In this document: one piece after another, positions 1 through 7,527 of the stretch
How positions within the stretch are numbered: position 1 is the stretch's first letter
Layout of the letters: every line of letters starts with the position of its first letter
Source of the DNA: Acidobacteriota bacterium
GTDB taxonomy: Bacteria; Acidobacteriota; Polarisedimenticolia; J045
Assembly: GCA_030949985.1 (NCBI GenBank)
Contig: JAUZRX010000006.1
Span: forward strand, 1-64,000
DNA length: 64,000 nucleotides
Direction of reading: 5' to 3'
Made by a program: the position numbers and the translations under genes
Notes under the pieces: generated by a model
Databases searched by the model: none
What the model saw: only the letters and a program-made list of their open reading frames with translations
Told to the model about the DNA's origin: nothing

Positions 1-1640
1 TTGATCGAAGCGCAGGGCTGGGCCGGATCGAGACAGGTGTTGCCGGCGTCGTCGCCCCCGGGGGCCACGTAGCGTACGCCCTGGTCCTCGTCCACGCTGC
101 CGTCGCAGTCGTTGTCCAAACCGTCGCAGAGTTCGAGGGCCGGGGCCAGGGGAGAGCAGCTGTCCTGTTCGACGCCGCCACTGCAGGAGGTCGTTCCGCT
201 CGCCGCGCATAGCCCCGCACCGCAGGTGGTGGAGACCGGCGTGTAGTCCTCGTCGACGCTGCCGTCGCAGTCGTCGTCCACCCCGTCGCAGGTCGCGTCG
301 TCCGTCGCCGGAGCGCCCGGCGCGCAACTGTCTTCCTCGGTGCCGTCGACGCAGCTGAGCGTCCCGGTGGCGCTGCAGGCCCCCACGCCGCAACTGGTGG
401 AGCTTTGGGGGTAGTCCTCGTCGACGCTGCCGTCGCAGTCGTCGTCGATGGCATCACAGGTCGCGTCGTCCGCCGCCGGACTCGCCGCGCAGCCGCAATA
501 GGCGCTGCCGTCGGCCAGCACGCCGGCGGCGCCCCGCCCGCCCCAGAGCAGCATTTGCCTGCCGCTCCACACGGCGCTCATGGCGCTGCGCGCCGAGGGT
601 GCGCCGAGAGTCTCCACCGGTGACCAGGTGTCGGAGGCGGGTTCGTAGCGCGCGCCGCTGGCGGTGGGGCCGAGACCTTCGCGCCCACCCCAGACGATCA
701 TCTCCCATCCGCTCCAGACCTGGGCGTGGTGGTGGCGCTGGGACGGCTCACCCACCGCGGAGACCGGGGCCCAGGTCCCGGCCGGATCGTAGCGGCCGCC
801 GGAACCGAGAGGCCCCGCGTCGTCCTGTCCGCCCCAGACGATCATTTCCGTGCCGGTCCACACCGCTCCGTGGTCCGAGCGGGCCGAGGGGGAGCCGCTG
901 GAAGGCAGGGCGCTCCAGGTGTCCGCGGTCGCGTTCCAGGCCGCGCCGTCGCCCAGGCGGCCGGAGGCATCCCGTCCGCCCCAGACGATCATCTCGGTGC
1001 CGGTCCATACCGCGCTGTGATCGGCCCTGCCGCTGGGGGCGCCCACGCTGCCGAGCGGCGCCCAGGTGTCGGTGGACGGGTCGTAGCTGGCGCCATCGGC
1101 GAGGAAGGTCAGGCCGTCCTCTCCGCCCCAGACGATCATCTCGGTGCCGGTCCAGACGGCCCGGTGGCCGCGGCGTGGGGAGGGAGCGCCGGCGAGGCTG
1201 AGGGGGGACCATGTGTCGGTGCCGGGATTGTAACGGGCGCCGTCACCGAGGGGGCCCGATCCGCCCTCTCCGCCCCAGACGATCATCTCGGTGCCGGTCC
1301 ACACGGCCACGGCGTCACGGCGCGGCGCGGGAGCGCCGGTGGTGGTGATGGTGGTCCACGTGCCCAGGTCCGGATCGAAACGGGCGCCGTCGCCGAGCAG
1401 GGCAGCCGAGGCGTCCTCTCCGCCCCAGACGATCATCTCGGTGCCGGTCCATACGGCCACGTGGCCGTCCCGGGCCGTGAGAGGCGCGGGCGGCAGGGCG
1501 GACCACTGGTCGGTGCCGCATCCCGCGCCGGCCAGGGCCGCCGGGCTCCCCGCGGCGAGGACGGCGCTGAGAACCAGCGCCAGGATGGGGCTCCACGCCT
1601 GTCTCACGCGCGTTCCGTCGATCGTCGTTCTGCCTTGCAT
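1..1640 (-). CDS. Secreted Kelch-repeat / MopE-type repeat protein (3' end outside window)
   Basis: About 546 codons lie in the window and the frame runs off the left edge. It starts at ATG 1640 with GGGGAGAAG about 12 bases upstream. Residues 12-40 form a signal peptide (basic start, hydrophobic core, A-L-A-G-A cleavage zone). Seven Kelch-like units follow, each with W-x-G-x-E/Q-M-I/L-V/L-W-G-G and a period near 49 residues, enough for a beta-propeller. After them come three Cys-rich units ending C-D-G-S-V-D-E-D, the Asp-rich motif of MopE-type putative metal-binding proteins. The last visible residues (Y-V-A-P-G-G-D-D ... Q-P-C-A-S-I) resemble the start of a parallel beta-helix domain. It is probably an exported surface protein binding divalent metal; ligand unknown. 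It is divergent from the ECF sigma gene and could be one of its targets (inference). Confidence 0.85.
   Translation of the reverse strand, partial: MQGRTTIDGTRVRQAWSPILALVLSAVLAAGSPAALAGAGCGTDQWSALPPAPLTARDGHVAVWTGTEMIVWGGEDASAALLGDGARFDPDLGTWTTITTTGAPAPRRDAVAVWTGTEMIVWGGEGGSGPLGDGARYNPGTDTWSPLSLAGAPSPRRGHRAVWTGTEMIVWGGEDGLTFLADGASYDPSTDTWAPLGSVGAPSGRADHSAVWTGTEMIVWGGRDASGRLGDGAAWNATADTWSALPSSGSPSARSDHGAVWTGTEMIVWGGQDDAGPLGSGGRYDPAGTWAPVSAVGEPSQRHHHAQVWSGWEMIVWGGREGLGPTASGARYEPASDTWSPVETLGAPSARSAMSAVWSGRQMLLWGGRGAAGVLADGSAYCGCAASPAADDATCDAIDDDCDGSVDEDYPQSSTSCGVGACSATGTLSCVDGTEEDSCAPGAPATDDATCDGVDDDCDGSVDEDYTPVSTTCGAGLCAASGTTSCSGGVEQDSCSPLAPALELCDGLDNDCDGSVDEDQGVRYVAPGGDDAGNTCLDPAQPCASI
544..1460 (-). 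repeat. Tandem Kelch-coding repeats, about 147-bp period
   Basis: The block that reads CAGACGATCATCTC on the plus strand recurs at 691, 835, 982, 1129, 1276 and 1426, with a degenerate copy at 544. Spacings are 144-150 bp, always a multiple of three. The blocks encode the E-M-I-V-W-G-G strand of successive Kelch blades. Near-identity of the blocks suggests recent duplication or gene conversion. Confidence 0.85.
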
Positions 1641-1878
1641 GGTCACCGCGTACTTCTCCCCAAAAAGGATCTCCACCCGTCGGACAACATCGACACCGGT
1701 GGGTCCGGAGTCCAACCCCAGAGAACGGATCGAACGCTGGCAAAACTTCCGGGAGCACATTGGATCCGTCTTCACCGGCGCCCAGGGCCGTGGGCCCCGG
1801 CCGTCGTGGCGGCGGGGCGCGCGCGACCCGGGTTAGAATCCGGTCCATGAGGCCGCGGAAGACCATCGGGGAGGGGCA
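1641..1878. promoter_or_regulatory. Divergent intergenic region, Kelch gene / ECF sigma gene
   Basis: This 238-bp gap separates the leftward Kelch gene from the rightward sigma gene and must hold both promoters. A -10-like TAGAAT lies at 1834-1839 on the plus strand, 40 bp before the sigma start, but I see no matching -35. No ORF or convincing inverted repeat was found. Confidence 0.35.
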
Positions 1879-2439
1879 TTGTCCGGCGATGCGGCGCTGA
1901 TTCGGTCCTGTCTCGCGGGGGACGAGGAGGCCTGGCGCTCCCTGGTCCATCGCTACCGTCGGCTGATCTACTCGATTCCCGTGGCTCACCGCCTGCCGGC
2001 CGACCAGGCGGACGAGGTCTTTCAACGGGTCTGTCTCAAGCTGGTGGAGAACCTTTCCCGGTTGCGCAAGGTCGAATCCCTGGCTTCCTGGCTGGGCACC
2101 GTCACTCGGCGGGAGTGCACGGCGCTGCTGCGCCGGGCGGCCCGGGAGTTGCCGGACCCCGAGGAGTTCCTGCTCCAGCTCGAAGACGCATCCCTCGACG
2201 CCGAGCAGGGACTCGCCGCCATCGAGCAGGAACACGCGGTGCGGCTGGCTCTCGAAGAACTGGACGAGCCTTGCCGGAGTCTGCTGGAAGCGCTCTACGT
2301 CGAGCAGCCCCGGCCGAGCTACGAGGAGATCAGCCGCCGGCTCTCGCGGCCGGTCGGTAGCCTGGGGCCGACCCGCGCTCGCTGCCTGAAGAAACTGGCG
2401 GGGAAACTCCGCGGGGTCGGGCCCGGAGAACGGAAATGA
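1879..2439 (+). CDS. ECF-type RNA polymerase sigma factor
   Basis: A 186-residue sigma-70 family protein of ECF size and layout. Region 2 covers about residues 5-80 (D-E-V-F-Q-R-V ... L-A-S-W-L-G-T-V-T-R-R-E). Region 4 helix-turn-helix covers about 120-175 (L-L-E-A-L-Y-V-E ... S-Y-E-E-I-S-R-R-L). The start is TTG 1879, preceded by GGGAGGGG; no better start exists in frame. It should direct RNA polymerase to a specific promoter set, possibly the operon that follows and the divergent Kelch gene. No typical anti-sigma factor (zinc-binding or transmembrane) is adjacent; the next gene encodes a soluble beta-rich protein instead. Family assignment is firm; targets are inferred. Confidence 0.9.
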   Translation: MSGDAALIRSCLAGDEEAWRSLVHRYRRLIYSIPVAHRLPADQADEVFQRVCLKLVENLSRLRKVESLASWLGTVTRRECTALLRRAARELPDPEEFLLQLEDASLDAEQGLAAIEQEHAVRLALEELDEPCRSLLEALYVEQPRPSYEEISRRLSRPVGSLGPTRARCLKKLAGKLRGVGPGERK

Positions 2440-2542
2440 GCCGTCCGGGGCGTCCTGTCGGGGTATCAGATGGCCTGCTGAGCGCTCTACAGGGTTGGGC
2501 AAGGGACTTTCATCGTCTCGCAGCGGGCTGGAGGATGTGCTG

Positions 2543-3058
2543 ATGGGTCGTCGTCGCAACTGGGTCTCCGAAAAGAACCTCGAGGAACTGCTGGCCGGAA
2601 GGCACCTGCACGAGCCTCCGGCCTCGACCCTCCGCAAGGCCGAGGCCCTGGCGGCCCGGTTGCCGGATCCCGCGCGCTCCGGAGGGTGGCTGGTGGAACT
2701 GGTCTTCGACTCGTGGGAGTCGGCGGCCGAAGTGCGGGCGGGCGTGTTGCAGCTCGACCGGCGGTTGCTCTATCGCCTGACCTCCGGGAACGAGGAGCGT
2801 GAGGTGGACCTCCGTCTGCGGCGCGATGAACGCGGACGTCTCGAGGTGGCCGGCCAGGTGCTGCCTCCGGAGGGCGCCGAGCAGGTGGTGGTCGTGGCGG
2901 GGCGCGGACGGCGCAGGCAGGCCCTGGGCGGGACCGGAGATTTTCTCTTTCGCGGCCTGTCCGGCTCGGTTCCCGTGGGCCTGGAGGTGTGGCTGACCGG
3001 CGGGGGGAAGCTCGTCATCGAATCCCTGCCCCTGCCCGAAGATCCCGATCGCCCATGA
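2543..3058 (+). CDS. Hypothetical soluble protein between ECF sigma and TPR-CHAT genes
   Basis: 171 residues from ATG 2543, which has GGAGG eight bases upstream (an upstream TTG at 2495 has no such site). The N-terminal 70 residues are charged and helical. The rest is rich in alternating hydrophobic residues (R-R-L-L-Y-R-L ... E-V-D-L-R-L-R-R ... L-E-V-A-G-Q-V-L), consistent with a beta-sandwich. There is no signal peptide or membrane segment. From memory, similar domains with L-L-Y-R and V-D-L-R-L strands sit between ECF sigma and CHAT genes in Acidobacteria, but I cannot run a search. The stop overlaps the next start (ATGA at 3055-3058), so the two are translationally coupled. It may act as an anti-sigma-like or adaptor protein (inference). 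Confidence 0.7.
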   Translation: MGRRRNWVSEKNLEELLAGRHLHEPPASTLRKAEALAARLPDPARSGGWLVELVFDSWESAAEVRAGVLQLDRRLLYRLTSGNEEREVDLRLRRDERGRLEVAGQVLPPEGAEQVVVVAGRGRRRQALGGTGDFLFRGLSGSVPVGLEVWLTGGGKLVIESLPLPEDPDRP

Positions 3059-5961
3059 GCGCCGGGCGTCGCGGCGGCCGGGCGCTGGCGCGGGCCCTGC
3101 TGGGCTGTTCCGAACCTGCCGATTACGCCCGCACCCTGGCCGGCATCGACGCCCGGCAGGCCGAAGCGCTGGCCGAAGAACTGGCCCGGCTTTTTTCCCG
3201 GGCCTTGCGCAACCGCCTGGCCGAGGCGGCTCGAATCGTTCTCGCGGCGCGTGCTCTCGCGCGCCGCGTGCCGCTTCCCCTCTGCCGGGCCTGGGCCCAG
3301 CGCCTTGGCGGGGTCCTCGATCACCTCCAGGGCCGGCCGGGGGCGGCCGATCGTCGGCTGCGCCGGGCCGCCGAGGTCTTCTCCGCGGCCGCACGGCCGC
3401 TGGAAAGCGGTGACACCCAGCGTATCCGCGTGCAGGTGCTGGCCCTCGCCGGTCGTTTCGAGGAAGCCGAGCAGGCCGCCGGCCTGGCCCGCGCCGCCTG
3501 GCGGCGGGCCGGCGGGGGGGGCGACCCCCGCCGCCGCGCGGGGCTGGCGATGAACCTGGGCAACCTGCACCACGCCCGGGACGATCTCGCCGCGGCCCGC
3601 CGTCACTACCGCCGGGCCGCCCGCCTGTTCGAGCAGGCGGGGCAGCCGCCGCGGGCCGCCCAGGCCACCTACAACGAGGCGGTCATCCTCACCTCCCTCG
3701 ACCGTCTGGACACGGCTCGGGATCTCTACCAGGAGGCTCTCGAAGCCTTCGTCGCGGCGCGGCAGGGCGCGCTGGCGGCCCAGGCGGATTACGCCCTGGC
3801 GGCCCTGGACCTGCTCGAGGCCCTGCCCGATGCGGCCCTGGCCCGTCTGCGGCGGGTGCGGCGGCGCCAGCAGGTCCTGGGGGATACCCGAGGCCTGGCC
3901 CACACCGACCTGGAAATCGCCAGGGCCCTTTTGACCCTCAACCGCCTCGAGGGCGCCGTGCGGGCGATTCGCCAGGCCGAGGCCTTCTTTCGCCGGGCCC
4001 GGCACCCGCTCGAGGTGGCGGCCTGCTGGAGCCTGCGGGGTGCGGTGGCGCGGCGGGAAGGCCGGCCGGGAGCGGCGGCCCGGCTCTACGAGCGAGCCGC
4101 CAAGGCGCTGGCCGATTCGGGGAACTCCCCGGCCGGGGCCTGGGCCCGCCTGGGCTGGGCCGAGGCCCGACTGGCGGCGGGCGAGCCCCGCGAAGCGCTC
4201 GCCGCGGCTCGCGCCGCCGCCCGCGTTTTCGCCTCCCACCGCACCCCCTCGCGCCAGGCCCAGGCGGCCGTGGTGGTGGCCGAGTGCTGCCTGCGACTGG
4301 GGCGGCGGGCGGAGGCCCGGCGGGCTGCCCGCCAGGCCCGGGCCTTGGGGCGGCGGCTGGGCAGTCCGCGGGTGCTGCTGGCGGCCTGTCGTGCCCTGGC
4401 GCATATCGAAAGGCGATGGGGCACGAGAGCCGCCGAGTACCGCTGGCTGCGGCGCGCCGAAGAGTGCATCGCCCGCCTGCGGACCGGGGTCAGCAGCGAA
4501 GCGAGCGAGCTGGCCTTCCTGTTGGACAAGACGGATATCTACGAGGCCCTGGTGGCCAACCGCCTGGAAAAAGGGGATCGGCGTTCCCTGGCCCAGGCTC
4601 TCGAACACGCCGAGCAGGCCAAGGCGCGGGCCCTCGCCGAACGGTTGCGCAAGGAGTGCTGCCTGCCCCGGGCGGGGGGGCGTTCCGAGCGCCTGAGACT
4701 TCTCGGCCGCCTGCAGAGCATCGAGCGTCGGCTCGCCGTGGCCGAGCATCGTCTCGACAACCCGCCGGAAGGCGGCGGCACCCGGACTCGCTCGCTGCAG
4801 GTGGCGGCGTTGACCGAGTCTCGCTGGACCACCCTCGGGCGCCTCGAGAGTCGCGCCCCCGCGGTGGCCTCGATGGTGGGGGCCCCGGCGCCTCCACCGC
4901 GGGAGGTCCTCGCGGCCCTGGCGGCGGACGAGATGGTCCTCGAGTACACCATCGTCGGCGGGCGGTACCGGCTCTTTCTGGCCGATCGACGGGGCGTGCT
5001 CAGCCACCATGCCATGGGCCGGGTGCGAGCGGTCGACGACCTGATCGACCGCCTCTTCTTTCACCTGGGCAAAGACGTGCTGGGCCGTGACCACGCGGCC
5101 CGTCACGGCGATCTGCTCTCCCGCATCTGTCGCGGCTATTTGCGGCGACTCGAGCAGCTTCTGCTCGCCCCGGTGGCGAGCCGGCTCGCGGGACGACGCG
5201 TGCGGATCCTGCCCCACGGCCGCCTCCACGGAGTGCCGTTTCACGCCTTCGAGGACGCCGACGGGCGGGCGCTGATCGAGCGGGCGGTGGTGAGCTACGC
5301 GCCGAGCCTGGCCGTGCTCGGCCTGTTGGGCCGGCGACGGCGGCCGGCGACGGGAACGTCCCTGGTGATCGGCGCGGGTGATCAGGACACGCCCTCGATC
5401 GAAAAAGAAATCCGCGCCGTCGCGCGCTGCCTGGGCGGAGCGCGGGTGTTGCGCGGGTCGGCCGCCGGTGCGCGGGCCCTGGGGCTGGCCGAGGCGGGAT
5501 TGCCCGTGCTCCACGTGGCCAGCCATGGTTTTTTCTCCGAGGCGGGAGGAGGCATCGGCGCTCTGCGGTTGGGATCGGACCTGATCGAACCCGAACAGAT
5601 TCAGCAACTAACCGGTATGGCAGACCTTGTGGTTCTTTCCGGCTGCCAGACCGGTCGAGGGGCGGTACACTCTGGCGACGAACTCGTCGGGCTAGTGCGG
5701 GGATTTCTCCTCGCCGGGGCGCGCGCGGTCGTGGCTTCGCTTTGGGAAGTACACGATGCGAGTGCCTGCAGCATCATGACCGATTTCTACCAGCGACTCA
5801 GCGAGGGGCTGAGCGTCGAGGCGGCCCTTGTGTCCGCCCAGCGCCGCGCCCGCCGGCGGGATCCCAATCCCCTGCGCTGGGCGCCGTTCGTGGCGATCGG
5901 GGATGCGGGGCTCGAATGGTCCGATGAAGGGAGATTCCGCCGTCGCCAGGAGGCTTGCTGA
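3055..5961 (+). CDS. TPR-CHAT protein, caspase-like cysteine protease
   Basis: 968 residues from ATG 3055 (ATGA overlap with the gene before). Residues about 1-620 are Ala/Arg-rich helical repeats of TPR type (for example A-M-N-L-G-N-L-H-H-A-R-D-D-L-A-A-A-R). Residues about 690-950 form a CHAT domain, the bacterial relative of caspases and separase. The catalytic pair is visible: His824 in H-V-A-S-H-G and Cys864 in L-S-G-C-Q-T-G. No signal peptide or membrane segment, so it should be cytoplasmic. TPR repeats commonly bind the partner or substrate that controls CHAT activity, as in the TPR-CHAT subunit of type III-E CRISPR, but no CRISPR genes are present here. It is directly followed by a secreted subtilase gene. 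Confidence 0.93.
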   Translation: MSAGRRGGRALARALLGCSEPADYARTLAGIDARQAEALAEELARLFSRALRNRLAEAARIVLAARALARRVPLPLCRAWAQRLGGVLDHLQGRPGAADRRLRRAAEVFSAAARPLESGDTQRIRVQVLALAGRFEEAEQAAGLARAAWRRAGGGGDPRRRAGLAMNLGNLHHARDDLAAARRHYRRAARLFEQAGQPPRAAQATYNEAVILTSLDRLDTARDLYQEALEAFVAARQGALAAQADYALAALDLLEALPDAALARLRRVRRRQQVLGDTRGLAHTDLEIARALLTLNRLEGAVRAIRQAEAFFRRARHPLEVAACWSLRGAVARREGRPGAAARLYERAAKALADSGNSPAGAWARLGWAEARLAAGEPREALAAARAAARVFASHRTPSRQAQAAVVVAECCLRLGRRAEARRAARQARALGRRLGSPRVLLAACRALAHIERRWGTRAAEYRWLRRAEECIARLRTGVSSEASELAFLLDKTDIYEALVANRLEKGDRRSLAQALEHAEQAKARALAERLRKECCLPRAGGRSERLRLLGRLQSIERRLAVAEHRLDNPPEGGGTRTRSLQVAALTESRWTTLGRLESRAPAVASMVGAPAPPPREVLAALAADEMVLEYTIVGGRYRLFLADRRGVLSHHAMGRVRAVDDLIDRLFFHLGKDVLGRDHAARHGDLLSRICRGYLRRLEQLLLAPVASRLAGRRVRILPHGRLHGVPFHAFEDADGRALIERAVVSYAPSLAVLGLLGRRRRPATGTSLVIGAGDQDTPSIEKEIRAVARCLGGARVLRGSAAGARALGLAEAGLPVLHVASHGFFSEAGGGIGALRLGSDLIEPEQIQQLTGMADLVVLSGCQTGRGAVHSGDELVGLVRGFLLAGARAVVASLWEVHDASACSIMTDFYQRLSEGLSVEAALVSAQRRARRRDPNPLRWAPFVAIGDAGLEWSDEGRFRRRQEAC

Positions 5962-7527
5962 ATGAAGAAGTCTGATCTGGCCGCCAGGTGTGCCTGGCTG
6001 CTGGCCGGATGGCTGCTGCTGGTCCTGCCGGCGGGGGCCGACGACCGGGTGACCGACCAGTTGCTGGTGGAGTTGACGGCCGGGGCCTCGGCCGACCGTG
6101 TGGCCGCCCGTCACGGCCTGATCATCGAGGACGGCATCGGGCTCTGGCGGCTGTGGCTGATGGTGGCCGCCGAGGGTACCGACATCGACCGGCTCGTCGG
6201 CGAGATGAACGCCGATCCCGACGTGGTGGAGGCCGAGCCCCACCGAAGCCTGGAGAACCCGGAAGGCGTCCTGCGTACCATCGGCGACCTGGATCGCTCG
6301 GCCGGCATCGACCAGTTCCGGGGGCAGGCCTCGGCCCGGACGGTGAGGGCTGCCCAGGCTCACGGGATGGGGCAGGGGGCGGGGACCATCGTGGCGGTGC
6401 TCGACACGGGTATGTCCTACCATCACGATGCCACGGCGGGCCGGATCATGACCACCCGTGCGCGCAACGAGGTCGATGGCAACACCGATGCGCGGCCGCA
6501 GCCCAACGGCGTCGATGACGACGGAGACGGCTCGGTGGACGAGATGCTGCACCACGGCACGCTGGTGGCCGGCATGGTCAATCTGGCGGCTCCCGCGGCG
6601 CGCATTCTGCCGATCCGGGTTCTCGATGCGGAGGGGAGGGGCACGGCCTTCGGCGTGGCCAGGGGTATCCTTTATGCCCTGCAGCACGGTGCCGACGTGA
6701 TCAACCTCTCCCTTGGCATGATCGACGAATCCAACGTCATCGAGCATGCCCTCGAGGAGGCATGGAAGGCGGGTGTCGTGGTCGTGGCGGCCGCCGGCAA
6801 CCGGAATCTCGACGAAGTGGATTTTCCCGCCAGTGATAGTCATACGATCGCCGTGGCCTCGGTCGATGAACGAAAAATCAGGTCAGCGTTCAGCTCCTAC
6901 GGAAGCGATGTCGACCTGACGGCTCCCGGTGTTCGCGTGCTCTCCACCTACGGCGAGGTGGACTATGGGCGCTGGGACGGTTCTTCGTTCGCCGCGCCGC
7001 TGGTCGCCGGAGCCGCCGCGCTGGTGGTCGAACGCTATCCCGGGCTGAGCCCGGACGAGGTGCTCGACCTCCTGGAGGCCACGGCTCAACCGGACGCCAA
7101 CGGCTCCCAGTGGAAGGGTTTGCTCGGTGCCGGCACCCTGGACCTCGAAGCCGTCGTCGCCGCCCGCACCGACGATCGCACCAGCCTGAAGGTCTTCGAG
7201 CGGAATCTGGGGACGGAGGTGCGCTGGACCGCCGTCCTCGATGCGGCGAATTACGACCTGGCCCGGGGCGAGGTGGCCGCGCTTTCCACGGTCGACGAGT
7301 CCACCGTCGATCTCGGCCCCCTGGCCTGCCTTGCGGACGACACGCCGGCGACCGACAACGCGGACAGTCCGGATGCCGCCGCACCGGCGCCGGGTACGGC
7401 GTTCTTCTACGTCTTCCGCGATGCCGGGACGGCGCGCGATGGAGCCGCCTGGGGCGTGGACAGCGCGGGTCGGGATCGGCTGGCCGGAGCCGGTGACTGC
7501 CGGCTGCCGTCGGGAAGCGGCTCCTGA
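5962..7527 (+). CDS. Secreted S8 family serine peptidase (subtilase)
   Basis: 521 residues; ATG 5962 abuts the previous TGA and has GGAGG at 5949-5953. A signal peptide covers about residues 1-26. Then come an inhibitor-like prodomain (about 27-95) and the catalytic domain (about 130-385). The triad is Asp148 (V-L-D-T-G), His198 (H-H-G-T-L-V-A-G) and Ser342 (G-S-S-F-A-A-P), with oxyanion Asn280. An Asp-rich loop N-G-V-D-D-D-G-D-G between Asp and His probably binds calcium. The nucleophile motif has G-S-S-F where most subtilases have G-T-S-M. Residues about 390-521 resemble fibronectin-like tails of exported Acidobacteria proteins (Y-D-L-A-R-G-E ... C-L-A-D-D). Its stop overlaps the next gene. 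Confidence 0.93.
   Translation: MKKSDLAARCAWLLAGWLLLVLPAGADDRVTDQLLVELTAGASADRVAARHGLIIEDGIGLWRLWLMVAAEGTDIDRLVGEMNADPDVVEAEPHRSLENPEGVLRTIGDLDRSAGIDQFRGQASARTVRAAQAHGMGQGAGTIVAVLDTGMSYHHDATAGRIMTTRARNEVDGNTDARPQPNGVDDDGDGSVDEMLHHGTLVAGMVNLAAPAARILPIRVLDAEGRGTAFGVARGILYALQHGADVINLSLGMIDESNVIEHALEEAWKAGVVVVAAAGNRNLDEVDFPASDSHTIAVASVDERKIRSAFSSYGSDVDLTAPGVRVLSTYGEVDYGRWDGSSFAAPLVAGAAALVVERYPGLSPDEVLDLLEATAQPDANGSQWKGLLGAGTLDLEAVVAARTDDRTSLKVFERNLGTEVRWTAVLDAANYDLARGEVAALSTVDESTVDLGPLACLADDTPATDNADSPDAAAPAPGTAFFYVFRDAGTARDGAAWGVDSAGRDRLAGAGDCRLPSGSGS

Noticed and set aside
544-1460. Regular 147-bp repeats resembling a CRISPR-like or satellite array
   Set aside because: The repeats are in frame and encode Kelch blades; spacers are not unique short segments.
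1601-1606. GTCTCA inside the start of the Kelch gene as another regulator site
   Set aside because: It is a single half-site inside codons, with no sigma-54 box nearby. A similar lone TGAGAC lies in the UbiA coding region near 47062.
1833-1842. The 10-mer TTAGAATCCG shared by the regions before the sigma gene (1833) and ahcY (34684) as a common promoter
   Set aside because: It contains a -10-like TAGAAT but neither copy has a -35 at the right distance. Two copies are too few to claim a motif.
2770-5607. A 945-codon frame antisense to the TPR-CHAT gene
   Set aside because: High-GC shadow: Pro/Gly/Arg/Gln-rich with no domain, while the plus frame has a clear CHAT domain and triad-like residues.
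3055-5961. A type III-E CRISPR (TPR-CHAT) system
   Set aside because: No repeat-spacer array, Cas7-11 or other cas gene is present in the window; the TPR-CHAT layout alone is widespread.
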